A DNA stretch of 28,681 nt from contig VHZZ01003267.1 of NCBI GenBank assembly GCA_009801015.1, forward strand, positions 41,207 through 69,887. The letters are read 5' to 3'. Source of the stretch: Silene noctiflora. Lineage: Eukaryota; Streptophyta; Magnoliopsida; Caryophyllales; Caryophyllaceae. Of the stretch, positions 1 through 9,449 are shown one piece after another. Every line of letters starts with the position of its first letter. Within the stretch, counting starts at the first letter, position 1. Position numbers and translations under genes: made by a program. Below the pieces are notes generated by a model. That model saw only the letters and a list, made by a program, of their open reading frames with translations, ran no database searches and was not told the DNA's origin.

Positions 1-90
1 CATCAAATGCAATCCTAAAATAGAAAGGACAACAAATGACTGAGACACCCCAAAATGGAAAAGGACAACAAATGACCGGGACGGAGGGAG
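1..90. mobile_element. End of a Stowaway-like MITE cut by the window edge
   Basis: The sequence ends in GGGACGGAGGGAG (78-90) followed by TA. This is the reverse complement of the Stowaway (Tc1/mariner MITE) terminal repeat CTCCCTCCGTYCC with its TA target duplication. The motif GGACAACAAATGA occurs twice just inside (28-40 and 63-75). The other end lies outside the window, so element length is unknown. Confidence 0.55.
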
Positions 91-192
91 TAATACTTAT
101 AAAATGCCTAAATAACATACATTTTGAAATAAAATTAGTATTACTGTATGAAAATTATAAACAAACTCAAACGAGCTTCCGAGCCGAGCCTT

Positions 193-384
193 TGCAACAC
201 TCCAAGAGATTGTAAGGAAAGTTGTCCAACATCGATACAAGAAGGAGCTTATCGATCTTGTCTTTATAAGAGATTTTACAAAACCTTGTGCTTTTGGTCT
301 TAAGTGAGGACAAAACGGACCCAAAGGTGAACATCTCATCTTTAAGTAGGGTGTGTCACGACGGTGGTGGGTTGGATTGTTATA
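193..384 (+). repeat. 5' LTR of the TRIM-like element
   Basis: This 192-bp repeat shares with 514-649 the start, the segment GAGATTGTRAGGAAAGTTGTCC, the segment AAGGAGCTTATCGAT and the 3' end GGTTGKRTTGTTATA-like sequence. It directly precedes the primer-binding site. Confidence 0.7.
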
Positions 385-386
385 AA

Positions 387-398
387 CGATATCAGAGC
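387..398 (+). promoter_or_regulatory. Primer-binding site (tRNA-iMet type) of the TRIM
   Basis: CGATATCAGAGC sits 2 bp after the end of LTR1. The canonical plant initiator-Met PBS is TGGTATCAGAGC; two bases differ, consistent with age. Confidence 0.65.
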
Positions 399-513
399 AA
401 CCCAGCGACTAAGAAGTACCGAAGTTACCCACTTAGCGGGGAGGATTTTGAACTTGCATGCGATTAGCTTCGAGGCACAAACGACCATGTTGTATTCTTT
501 AAGTGGGAGACTT

Positions 514-649
514 TGTAACAATCCAGGAGATTGTGAGGAAAGTTGTCCTTGTCCCCCATTGGTAAAATAAGGAGCTTATCGATTCTACCCACCACATTAG
601 TAACAAAGCTTTGGGGTGTATTATGACGGTGATGGGTCGGGTTGTTATA
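514..649 (+). repeat. 3' LTR of the TRIM-like element
   Basis: This is a 136-bp partner of 193-384 with an internal deletion in its middle. It is preceded by a purine-rich tract and followed by the right copy of the 5-bp duplication GCCTT. Confidence 0.7.
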
Positions 650-859
650 GCCTTATTGAGTTTGGGTTGGGCTCGGGGCATTGACTAAGTCGATTTTGAG
701 GGTTCGGCAAGCCGACTCAAATCATTTACCGCCCTGGCACATATCACTCAAGTGAGACTAGTCTTTTTCGTGTTATTATATAGACATATCATATCTTTGA
801 TGGTATTATAGAAATCTGATAAATAAATGATAAGAGTAAATTAGAAATTACTCTTTTTT

Positions 860-1160
860 ACATACCAGTTTTTTAAAATAATTTTCTTTTATATATATTT
901 TTTTTTAAATTACTCCCTTAAGATGCATTTTTGTCAAAAATTGCTTTAAACTCCACCACAAGTCACTTATTCCGTCTGTTTATAAACTTATTACGTTTGT
1001 ACCTTAGCCAATTTATACTTCGAAAGGTATAACAATGAATAATAAGTTCAAAAACAGACAAAATTAAGTCTCCCAATTTAGAGTTTTGAAGCAATTTTTA
1101 ATAAAAATGCATTTTAAGAATGTAATTTTAAAAAAAAAAAAATTTAGAAAATTGGTATGT
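860..1160. mobile_element. Fold-back MITE with long imperfect inverted repeats
   Basis: The left arm (860 to about 957) begins ACATACCAGTTTTTT and contains AGATGCATTTTTGTCAAAAA then TTGCTTTAAACTC. The right arm (about 1080-1160) is its reverse complement: GAGTTTTGAAGCAATTTTTA, then ATAAAAATGCATTTTAAG, ending AATTGGTATGT. The arms enclose a roughly 120-bp centre with its own inverted pair (TTATAAACTTATTA / TAATAAGTTCAAAAA). It has no ORF. No convincing target duplication was seen, so the superfamily is not assigned. Confidence 0.6.
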
Positions 1161-2271
1161 GTTTGAATCAAACTTATTTAACTTCCTTTGGAAGTATTGG
1201 GCCTACTTAATCCCGACAAAAGAAAGTGTGAATGTGTAATAAATAAGTCGCAAAGATTGAGATATTGGAATCACACATCTGAATTCTCACATACACAAAG
1301 AAGAAAAGCACACAAATTGTAAACAAAGTATGAGAATTCCAATTCTTTTATCTTTTTTCCCGCCCCCACATTACTTGTCTAATTGTCTTCCTCAATTATC
1401 AAAATCTTTTTGCACTTTTTACTTAATTTACTTTGTTCCTGGGTTTCTTACTTAACATTCATACACTCAGCATTCTATTGTGTATATTATTGTATTTGTA
1501 ATTCATGGCGCTTTAGGGATGAACAAACCCTAAACTATTCTTTCTTCAAGGTTTTCTCAACTGGGTTTCTATCAAAATTGTTTCTTTTCAATTGGGGTTT
1601 TATTTGTTTCTATTCATTTTGTTAAAAGATTGCAACTTTTATCCAATTCCTGTTTTATTTTATTGTCTAAAAGTATTGCTTATCTCTCCTTTATGTTTGT
1701 AATTGATGCTTCAAGTTTGATCGATTCTTAATTTGCAAAATTTGCTTCTTTTGATTGAAAGTTGAGATCTTTGGTTGGTATAGTAGTATAGTATGAATTA
1801 AGTTTTCTTATACAATTCTGGGAGTTTGCTTGTGACACAAGGGCAAATAGGTTGATCATGGGATTCGAACCTTGATCATGAGTACTTCGTTTTACGACTT
1901 TACCAGCTAAGCTAGCTAACATCTACAAAACCGTTTTATTTAAAGTTGTTGGAATGATTATTGATGATTCGGTATCTATCAGAATTTTATAGATCTTAAT
2001 ACCTTGTTGTGGTAGTAGAGGAACTAATTTTTTTTATGATTTTTGATTAGTTGGAATGTTGGATTCGCCTTTTTTTGAAACATTATGCTTGGTTTATCTT
2101 GAGTATAAGTTGACATTGTTTCTTGGGAAAGGAATTATTAGTTTCAGCTAAAGTTTGCTGTTTTATTGCATGTATTTTGAGAAGAAGACAGGGATTTATG
2201 AATGCCTGGATTCTTAAGGTGGCTGACTGACCTGTTATATGTTTAGGTGTTCGAGTGTTTTGAAATTTGAG
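1161..2271 (+). promoter_or_regulatory. Promoter and leader of the HESO1-like gene, with a probable 5' UTR intron
   Basis: This stretch lies upstream of the HESO1 start codon. A telo-box-like AAACCCTAA occurs at 1525-1533, a motif common in leaders of plant housekeeping genes. A splice-acceptor-like TTTAG stands at about 2241-2245, 26 bp before the ATG, and a possible donor follows TTCTTCAAG at 1551. This suggests one leader intron of about 0.7 kb, itself containing a SINE. The transcription start is not determinable here. Confidence 0.4.
1790..1925 (-). mobile_element. tRNA-derived SINE (or tRNA relic) in the leader intron
   Basis: On the minus strand, TAGCTTAGCTGG (1914-1903) matches the pol III A box TRGCNNAGYNGG exactly. 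GGTTCGAATCC (1871-1861) matches the B box GGTTCRANNCC exactly, at tRNA-like spacing of about 31 bp. A tRNA cloverleaf is not obvious: the segment after the B box does not pair with the start, so a SINE head is more likely than a working tRNA. Outer boundaries are approximate. Confidence 0.6.
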
Positions 2272-5200
2272 ATGAGTACACAACATGTGCTGGAGGGTAC
2301 CCTTACTGAAATTCTTCATGTCGTTAACCCCTCGAGGACGGACTTTGAGACAAGAATGCGGATTATTGATGAATTACGAGATGTTGTAAGTTCGCTTGAA
2401 AATCTGAAAGGTATGACTTGACTACATTTAGATATTAGACTTTATAAATGTTTCGTTACTCTTAGAATGGTTCCTGGGACTCTGAGACACTGTCTTAAAC
2501 AGGCTAGACTGACTTTGCTGAAAGGGGTAGTGTCTGGGATGTGCAAATCCTAATATGAGCTCTCTGAAGAACATTTTTTTTTTCATTAACAAGATAACAT
2601 TCTTTGGTTGTGGTCTTGTGCTAAAAAAATTCAGCAAAAATTATTTTTGCATAGCTTTCTGTTGTTACCAATTATCACTCATTTTATGTTTTCATATTGA
2701 CCTTATTTTTCTTCTCATATCACTACTTATTTTAATAAGATACAAACTTAATTGTTTCCGCTAGGAGCCACTGTGGAACCATTCGGGTCTTTCTCGTCTC
2801 AGCTCTTTTCACGGTGGGGAGATTTGGATATCTCAATTGAGTTATCGAATGGGTCACATATTTTAGTCCCTGCTAAGAAGCACAAGCAGAAGTTACTGGG
2901 AGATGTTCTAAGAGCATTACGGAGGACAGGTTATACTTCATATTTTTAATTTGCATTTTAATATATCAGTCTTTGCCAACCCTTGCTCTTGCTCCATATT
3001 TTTCATTTGTTGATCTTGGCTGATTATATTGCTAGAGGCACGTATTTTTTGGGCTGCAAGTACAAGTGAGGTTATATGTGATTTTATGTGGCAGGCGTCA
3101 CTTGAATAGCGACTAACTGACTAGAGTTACTACAACTACGTTTAGCATCAAATTTACTAAACTTTAGTGAAAGGTGTTCTATGGTATTATTGTTCTCTCC
3201 AAGTGGTTATATAGCTACAGATAAGCAAGTGGGAAAGCAACCTTAATAGACACAAGAAATCATCCTTTCACCGAGTACTCAGTGTGAAAGTCACAATTAC
3301 AAAAAAACATTATAGCGAAAGCAAATGAAGCAAAATGGGAGTTAAAAACGATTTGTCACACGTTTTCTTGTGCAATACGAAGTAGCTTATATATCTAAAT
3401 GGTGGAACCCTTACGCTAACTAAGTTGCTATTTGTGAAAAATTGCGTTTGTCAGAAAAGAAAGGTTATTATACACTCTCAGAAATTTCTTTCAAAATTTT
3501 ATCTTCACCAAAACAACTACTCTAAAGCTTCGGTTGCAAAATGATCTGAACTCGACTAACGTGATCCATCATATGGTACTGTTTAAGCCAGGAATAAAGG
3601 TTAGTTTTATAGTCTCAGAAGTTTTTTTCAAAATTTTGTTTTCACCACTAGTATAGTACAACCACTACTTTAAAGAATTAGTTCCAAATATATGGACTCC
3701 GCTATCACCAATTGAAGAGAAAGTAGGGAAAAAATTAAGAGAGTAGAAGACATAAGAAATAGAAATAAGAGGAAGTGCAAAGGGAAAATAATTAAATGTG
3801 AAAAAACTAAAAGAAATGCAAAAAAATAAATAAGTCATAACTCATCAAGCGTTAAAAAAAAAAGATGAGGGGGAAAAAGTGTGCATAGCTAATGAAAAGA
3901 GTACAAGTGACTATTTCAAATCAGATGGTATAAAGTAAAACCCCGCTATCCATATAGTAATTCACTTTTCTCCACCTTATCTAACACCATATGACAGTTT
4001 ATGTTAGCTAGTAATCAGATCAAAATTTGTTCGGACTTTGGAGACCATAAATTGTTGTTCCATTTTGCCTTGATTGGTTTGGCCTATCACCTAAAGAGCC
4101 TTGGTCAAGGCCTTGAGCATATTGAAAAAACCTCCATCTTGATTTCCCGAGTTTCCACTCTCTGGAGTTGACGTGCAAATATTGCATGTGCAGAATGTGA
4201 ACGACTCCATGCCCTAGTTAATTATCTAATTAGGTACATTGAGAATGTTTTATTTGTGTAATTTTTATTGCGGGAAATATTGTTGATTGTTATAGAAAAT
4301 ATATTAACAGGCAGCTTTAGGAGGTTGCAGTTTGTGTCTCATGCCAGAGTCCCCATTCTGAAGCTTGAGAGCAAATTTCAGAACATCTCTTGTGACATAT
4401 CAATTAATAACTTGTCGGGGCATATGAAGTCTAAATTTTTGCTTTGGATCAGTCTCATAGATCACCGTTTCCGTGATATGGTTTTGTTGGTATGGTGTTC
4501 TGAAATTATTTCATAGTTCTATTATTAAGTATCATAGAATGTGTAATGGAAACCTCTGTCTGAGATAAATGATCTTTATTTTCTGCATTTCAGGTCAAGG
4601 AGTGGGCAAAAGCGAATGGTATCAATAATCCAAGAGAGGGGACATTTAACTCGTATTCACTGTCGTTACTTGTTATCTTCCATTTTCAGGTACGGTTGCT
4701 TATGCTAGTGAATTATATGCTACGTTTAGGTCCTCAGGCAATTGAATTCAATCTGGCAGGGATAACCATGTCCCTCCCTCCCCCTCGATAAATAGTTTTA
4801 TTCAGGGTAAGAAGCCAAGGGATTGCCATGAAAAAGTGTGTGAGAACAGGTACGAGACCAAGTGTGGTAGCCAATAATACAAAATTACAAACAAAACAGG
4901 GAAAATACAGCAAAAGGAATAGAATAGACCTGTTTTGTGGGCACCAAGTGTGGTAGCCAATAATACAAACAAAACAGGAAAAAAACAGCAAAGCGAAAAG
5001 AATAGCCCTGTTTTGTGTTCTAATTATGACTCATTATCTCTGTTGTCTTTTTACCATGTTCTCTAACTGATCCCTGGCAGTCTTTGTACATGCTTTGCCG
5101 GTTTACTTCCTTTTTTGTTTCTCAGTAAGTCTTGTATGAGATGGTCTCACATATGAGACCAACCCTAATCTGTATGTATTCTTCCTTCAACTATAAGCTT

Positions 5201-8200
5201 AAATGAGTAAGACCAACCTAAAACCTTGTGTATTCCTCGTTTAATAATAGGGTAAATGGGTTGGTCTCTCATGCGAGACTGTCTCATATAAATTTTTGTG
5301 TTTCTCCTTTTATCTTATCATCATGAGTAATTCAGCAGATAGTGAAATTTATTTTCTATTTTTCTTCCATCTTTGTGCAGACATGTGATCCGGCTATTTT
5401 GCCTCCATTAAAAGATTTGTATCCTGGGAACATGGCTGATGAACTTATAGGTGAATAATTGTGTTTAGTATGTAATAACTCAAATGCCATTTCGTCAAGG
5501 CCCAGTGCCTCCCTTCATTAAAAAAAGTAAAAGATAACAAGGTTGAAACATATGACCCGATCTCCAGTTTGAAAAGTGGTAGTCTCTCATCCTCCCCGGC
5601 TCTTTGATGGGAATAAAGCCCGCCTATGTTTTTTTCCTCTGTTTGTAGAATACACTGGCTATAGTTGCAGATATTCCACTGTTTCCCTTTCTGAAAAAAA
5701 ATGTGCTTTAATGAATCATCTAATTGTTTTCCTTCCAAGTTCTAACACCCCAAATTCTTGATCTTGTGTGAGGTTCTAAGTTATTTTTGGTTGCTGAAGG
5801 GGTAAGGGCTGATATGGAAAGGCGTGTTGAAGAAATAGCTGTCAGCAATATTGCAAGATTCAGGAAAGAGAGAAGACCTAATTTCAGCAGTCTGTCTGAG
5901 CTCTTCAGTACATTCCTAGGCAAGGTACCTCCGGTTTTTTCTATATCTTATCGTGTGAAGTCTCAAACAGGACTTATCATTCAAGAAGATAAAGCCAGTA
6001 TTACAAAGTTGAATACTTTCTTTTTTTGTGGGAGACAAATGACAATTGAAAGTTATTTGAATTTTATCATCCCCTTCCTATAAACTAGTATCTTGAAAGA
6101 CGGTCTCATCTTAATATAATTTGAGAGAGGGCCGTGTAACCAGTCCATTTCACATCTAAATCCATTGTTCACCAGCTCAGCTACAAGTGTCAAACAAGAG
6201 ACTGGTATTTTGTGGAAAAGGTTTCATGTTTTTAGTGTCGTATCAGAATGTCGAAATGTTGGATATGCAACACATTGTCAGAGTCAGTGTCGAAGTAACC
6301 TAGTCTAAACCCTGCGCATCTACCCATTAACTCTGTACATTAAATGATTACTACCGTTGACTTAAATCTTAAATGGGCCAGTGTAATGGTATTGTTATCA
6401 TGAGACTATATGAGAACTTTTTTCCTCTACTTCTTGCAACTTCCCCCGCAGCCATTACCATCATGTAGGTTACAGTAAAGTATATGAGCTAAACTATTGA
6501 GCTCCCATCTCCAAAGTATGTGGTTGAGAAGTCATATCTTGGCACCGATACCTCAACCCTTTAACCGAGCTAGTGCACCTCAATTGTGAGATTGTGAGAG
6601 AGCTTTAGACTTTGGGAACTGCCTAAAGGTCGACAACATGGTCTATGTTTGCGTATCCCGGAATCATCAATCCTTGAAAGGACTGAAAAGATGGAATACT
6701 ACCACCAGGAAAGAGCTTATGGGTACAAGTCATCTCCTGTGTTATGGCAGTACTAAGTTTTAGTGCCTTTTCTAGGAGCACAAATACTTATGCAAGTGGT
6801 TTTACACTACATAAATTATGTAGTGTAAGACTAAAAACATAAGTTATCTGAGCTATGTTTTTAGGTTTCATCTTTTTACTACCATAAGTTATCTTATTAT
6901 AAGCTTTGTCTTATGATTTTACACTACATTGGACACGAGTTTTTGCTGAAGTAAATAAGCGTAACCGCTTTGCGGGCTTAGGTTTATAACACTTGAAGTT
7001 CTGCAGTTTTTGGACATTAGTACAAGGACAGCAGAGCAAGGCATTTGCACATACAGCGGACAATGGGAGAACGTTTTTATGAATACCAGATGGCTCCCCA
7101 AGACTCATCCCATCATTGTATGCTTTCTTCTCATTCTTCTCTTTACATCATTTTATTTTCCATTTTTTTGGTGTAAGGAGAGCAATGGTGGCAGTTTTTG
7201 ATAGCAGTTTTCAAACTCTGGTCAAAAGTACTGGTCCTCAGTGACTTTACTGCTACCTAACTTACATCTGCTCACATGCTTTTTCATCCAAGTAGGGCTT
7301 GTAGCCAATTGGTAGATCTAAGTAAAAAGGAATTGTTGATTATCGTGATTAAAAAGTTTGAAGTTCACACATCGTATATAATAATTGAAATAATTTTGAG
7401 GATCCCGTAAACAAAAATTTCTGAGTCTGCTACTGCTTATAGCCTTATTTATTTATGTTTGATTTGTGATCACTAGATTGAAGATCCTTTCGAGCAACCT
7501 GAGAACGCTGCAAGAGCTGTTTCACATTCTCAGCTTACGAGAATAGCTGAAGCATTTAGAAACACTTACAACCTGCTTATTGATCCAAACCAGAGTCGTA
7601 TTACTCTCATCCCCTCATTAGTAGCGCCCGAGATAATTCATTTTTTCCCTGGAGCTCCATTTGTAAATTTAACAGCTGATGTTAGGCCCTATCCATGGTC
7701 AAATCAAAATGCATCGCATGGCAACTATTCATCCTCACAGTTTCAACATCACTTTCATAAGACAATGCAAGTGAATCAGACCAAAATCTTCAAGGGGCAA
7801 AATGGTAAACAACCATCTCTCGGACAAGGGCCAAGGGAGAGACCTAGAAGTCAAAATCAAAGTGTGGATCGACAAAAAACAGGTCAGCAATGGCCAGGGC
7901 AAGCTCAGACAGTTGGGCCTCCAAATACTCACACCTTACAGCATCAAAGTGTGGACCGACAAAAAACAGGTCAGCAATGGCCAGNNCAAGCTCAGACNGT
8001 TGGGCCTCCAAATACTCGCACCTTACAGCATCAAAGTGTGGACCGACAAAAAACAGGTCAGCAATGGCCAGCACAAGCTCAGACNGTTGGGCCTCCAAAT
8101 ACTCGCACCTTACAGCATCAAAGTGTGGACCGACAAAAAACAGGTCAGCAATGGCCAGCACAAGCTCAGACNGTTGGGCCTCCAAATACTCGCACCTTAC

Positions 8201-8388
8201 AGCATCAAAGTNTGGACCGACAAAAAACAGGTCAGCAATGGCCAGCACAAGCTCAGACAGTTGGGCCTNCAAATACTCGCACCTTACAGCAAACCCGCAA
8301 CGACAATTGGGCTTCACAAGGGTCTTTAAAGGCGTCTCCAGCAGCACAAGCACCACAAGTTTGGCGGCAAAAGCAATTTGAGAGGTGA
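2272..8388 (+). CDS. HESO1: HESO1-like terminal uridylyltransferase (UTP:RNA uridylyltransferase)
   Basis: Coding exons: 2272-2410, 2765-2929, 4311-4489, 4594-4689, 5381-5450, 5800-5924, 7007-7117, 7477-8388. They sum to 1797 nt (598 aa plus TGA), with all junctions GT-AG and in phase. The N-terminus (starting MSTQHVLEGTLTEILHVVNP) and PAP-type core align with my recollection of Arabidopsis HESO1. The nucleotidyltransferase signature GSFSSQLFSRWGDLDI spans residues 54-69, with metal-binding Asp66 and Asp68; the third Asp is D130 in ISCDISI. The PAP-associated part follows (SYSLSLLVIFHFQ; WENVFMNTRWLPKTHP; EDPFEQPENAARAV). HESO1 adds uridines to unmethylated miRNA/siRNA 3' ends, and to RISC cleavage fragments, promoting decay when HEN1 methylation fails; it associates with AGO1. 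The C-terminal third is low-complexity and Gln-rich, with five 29-residue repeats, making it longer than the Arabidopsis protein (about 511 aa). Ns inside the repeats keep the frame. A URT1-like paralogue is less likely given the family-specific matches. Exon edges are inferred from splice consensus and homology. Confidence 0.93.
3461..3700. repeat. Degenerate direct duplication inside HESO1 intron 2
   Basis: The segment from about 3461 (AAGGTTATTATACACTCTCAG, then TTTCAAAATTTT...TTCACC, then CTACTCTAAAG) recurs from about 3599 (AAGGTTAGTTTTATAGTCTC, TTTCAAAATTTT, TTTTCACC, CTACTTTAAAG). The offset is about 138 bp. Divergence is substantial and no coding potential is seen. The remainder of this 1381-bp intron (2930-4310) shows nothing else I can identify. 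Confidence 0.5.
4857..5018. repeat. Two-copy tandem repeat (about 86 bp) in HESO1 intron 4
   Basis: ACCAAGTGTGGTAGCCAATA begins at 4857 and again at 4943. Both copies continue with AATACAAA, ACAAAACAGG, CAGCAAA and CCTGTTTTGTG. The second copy lacks a short ATTACAAA-like segment. Within each copy ACAAAACAGG and CCTGTTTTGT are inverted, so each unit can fold into a hairpin. Confidence 0.7.
5135..5288. mobile_element. Short MITE with 30-bp terminal inverted repeats in HESO1 intron 4
   Basis: The left arm 5135-5164 (TATGAGATGGTCTCACATAT then GAGACCAACC) and right arm 5259-5288 (GGTTGGTCTC then TCATGCGAGACTGTCTCATA) are inverted complements at 25 of 30 positions. Total length is 154 bp with no ORF. 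The arms contain smaller GAGAYNGTCTC palindromes. No clear target duplication was found, so the superfamily is left open. Confidence 0.65.
6802..6864. repeat. Two adjacent perfect inverted repeats in HESO1 intron 6
   Basis: TTACACTACATAA (6802-6814) and TTATGTAGTGTAA (6816-6828) form a perfect 13-bp near-palindrome with a 1-base centre. CTAAAAACATA (6831-6841) and TATGTTTTTAG (6854-6864) form a perfect 11-bp stem with a 12-base loop. TTTTACACTACAT recurs at about 6917-6929, so this may be the core of an old MITE. The rest of this intron has nothing I can name. Confidence 0.7.
7858..8291 (+). repeat. 5 x 87-bp tandem repeat coding 29-residue units in HESO1
   Basis: Units start at 7858, 7945, 8032, 8119 and 8206. 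The encoded unit begins QSVDRQKTGQQWPAQAQ and continues TVGPPNTRTLQH, so the period is in frame and adds no stops. Copies differ at only a few bases (for example GATCGA/GACCGA and CACACC/CGCACC in the first). Ns at 7998, 8085 and 8172 are exactly 87 bp apart, hence at the same place in three successive copies. There they fall in ACN codons, which read Thr whatever the base. Further Ns are at 7985-7986, 8212 and 8269. The copy number may reflect assembly. Confidence 0.92.
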
Positions 8389-9329
8389 TCGTATGAAATC
8401 TTTCTAGCTCATACTGCGCCGTAACAGCTTGAGAGAATCTGTGTTTCGTACTTAAAGTTTGCTACATAGCCACAGTGAAGAAGCTGCTTTCCAGGGTTGA
8501 GACTGGATGTCTTTTCCGAGATGATTTCTTGGGGCATCCCTTGAAAATTTGTACCCTTTTTGGAGAAGTATTGTTTGCTCTGTACTACGGGGCGCTCAGG
8601 GGGGTAAAAAAAATATGTCAAATTTGTTTACTGTGTGGATATGACCACAGCATCCACAGGGGCAATATAATTCTTCTATTTGGGTGTTAAAAGCATTGTC
8701 CTTGTGAACTTTATACCAATGGTTAGTTCTTAGTTAAAATTATTAGCCTATCTTTATTCCCTAGATCCAAAATCCTTTCAGACTCGGAAGTATATCTACG
8801 GCAATATATAGGATCCACTTTTGTATTCATAAAGTACTAAATTCATGGTTTTTAAGATGAGTCTTAGATTTTTAATATTCGAGTTAATACGTAACAAAAG
8901 GTCCTATTCTTCAAAGACCTGGGCATTTGGTAAACAACATTGTTAACATGTTAATTTTATGTGTTGGCCGTTGGGAAACACAAATATCATATCGTAAAAT
9001 AGCGTATTTCACAATATGTTGCTCCACCCTTTGTGTTAGCCCCTATGTTCATATTCACATTTTCACAGACAATCTGATAATTACTATACTTATAACTGAA
9101 TCTATCAATTGAAAATCCTTAATTTATAGTTGTTTCTACAATAGTATGACTTTTCTATTATTAATCTGCCGAGTACTAAATAAGGTCTTAGTCATAGCAC
9201 GGCTAAGTCTTAACTACTGGAGACGGGGTATCAAGTTTAGAATGACACTTTTGCTTTGCTGATGAGCTATCAATAATTCTCTTGCTATTGCTTTGCTTAT
9301 ACATTTATAAGTTATAATCATGTGCTACC
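8389..9329 (+). other. HESO1 3' UTR and unannotated intergenic DNA
   Basis: This follows the TGA of the uridylyltransferase gene. The first few hundred bases are presumably 3' UTR, but no clear AATAAA signal was seen. I recognise no gene, RNA or repeat in the AT-rich remainder. Confidence 0.4.
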
Positions 9330-9430
9330 GAAGATGTCTTAGTCTAATGGTTAAGACGGGGGTATTGTAGATAATAGGTCACAGGTTCCTCTTCCTTCAA
9401 AATTAATCAGATTTCATTAAATTATTCAAT
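9330..9430 (+). mobile_element. SINE-like head, apparently the target of the LINE insertion
   Basis: TAGTCTAATGG (9340-9350) fits the pol III A box TRGYNNARNGG exactly. GGTTCCTCTTCC (about 9384) is a weak B-box match at about 34 bp distance. The following sequence runs into the LINE target duplication and probably resumes at 17377. Boundaries are guesses. Confidence 0.35.
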
Positions 9431-9449
9431 GATCCTAAATTCTCATATT
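9431..9449. repeat. Left target-site duplication of the LINE
   Basis: GATCCTAAATTCTCATATT is identical at all 19 positions to 17377-17395. The T-run (9448-9460) that follows is the element's poly(A) tail on the other strand. Confidence 0.9.

Larger units (their letters stand above)
193..649 (+). mobile_element. TRIM-like miniature LTR retrotransposon, complete with target-site duplication
   Basis: A 457-bp element has two related terminal repeats: LTR1 193-384 (starts TGCAACACTCC, ends TTGTTATA) and LTR2 514-649 (starts TGTAACAATCC, ends TTGTTATA). Right after LTR1, CGATATCAGAGC (387-398) matches the tRNA-iMet primer-binding site TGGTATCAGAGC at 10 of 12 bases. A purine tract AAGTGGGAGA (501-510) lies immediately before LTR2, where a polypurine tract should be. 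The 5-bp sequence GCCTT flanks both sides (188-192, 650-654), as expected for integrase-made duplications. The internal part is only about 129 bp and has no coding capacity, which is the definition of a TRIM. LTR2 is about 56 bp shorter than LTR1, and the ends appear decayed from TG...CA to TG...TA. It must have been moved by proteins of another element. Confidence 0.75.

Noticed and set aside
1861-1914. Functional tRNA gene on the minus strand
   Set aside because: Both pol III boxes are present, but no acceptor-stem pairing or plausible anticodon arm could be drawn. SINE head preferred.
6091-6421. Possible second, older copy of the GAGACGGTCTC MITE in HESO1 intron 6
   Set aside because: Only short end fragments match (GACGGTCTCAT and ATGAGACTATATGAGA). 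The interior is not alignable by eye.
7291-7440. SINE-like segment in HESO1 intron 7 (TAGCCAATTGG at 7302, AAGTTCACACATC at about 7361)
   Set aside because: The A box has a mismatch, the B box is poor and the spacing of about 50 bp is too long. At best a very old relic.
7802-8381. Alternative open frames over the HESO1 repeat on both strands
   Set aside because: An 87-bp period is a multiple of three, so all frames stay open across the array. Only the frame continuous with exon 8 carries HESO1 similarity.
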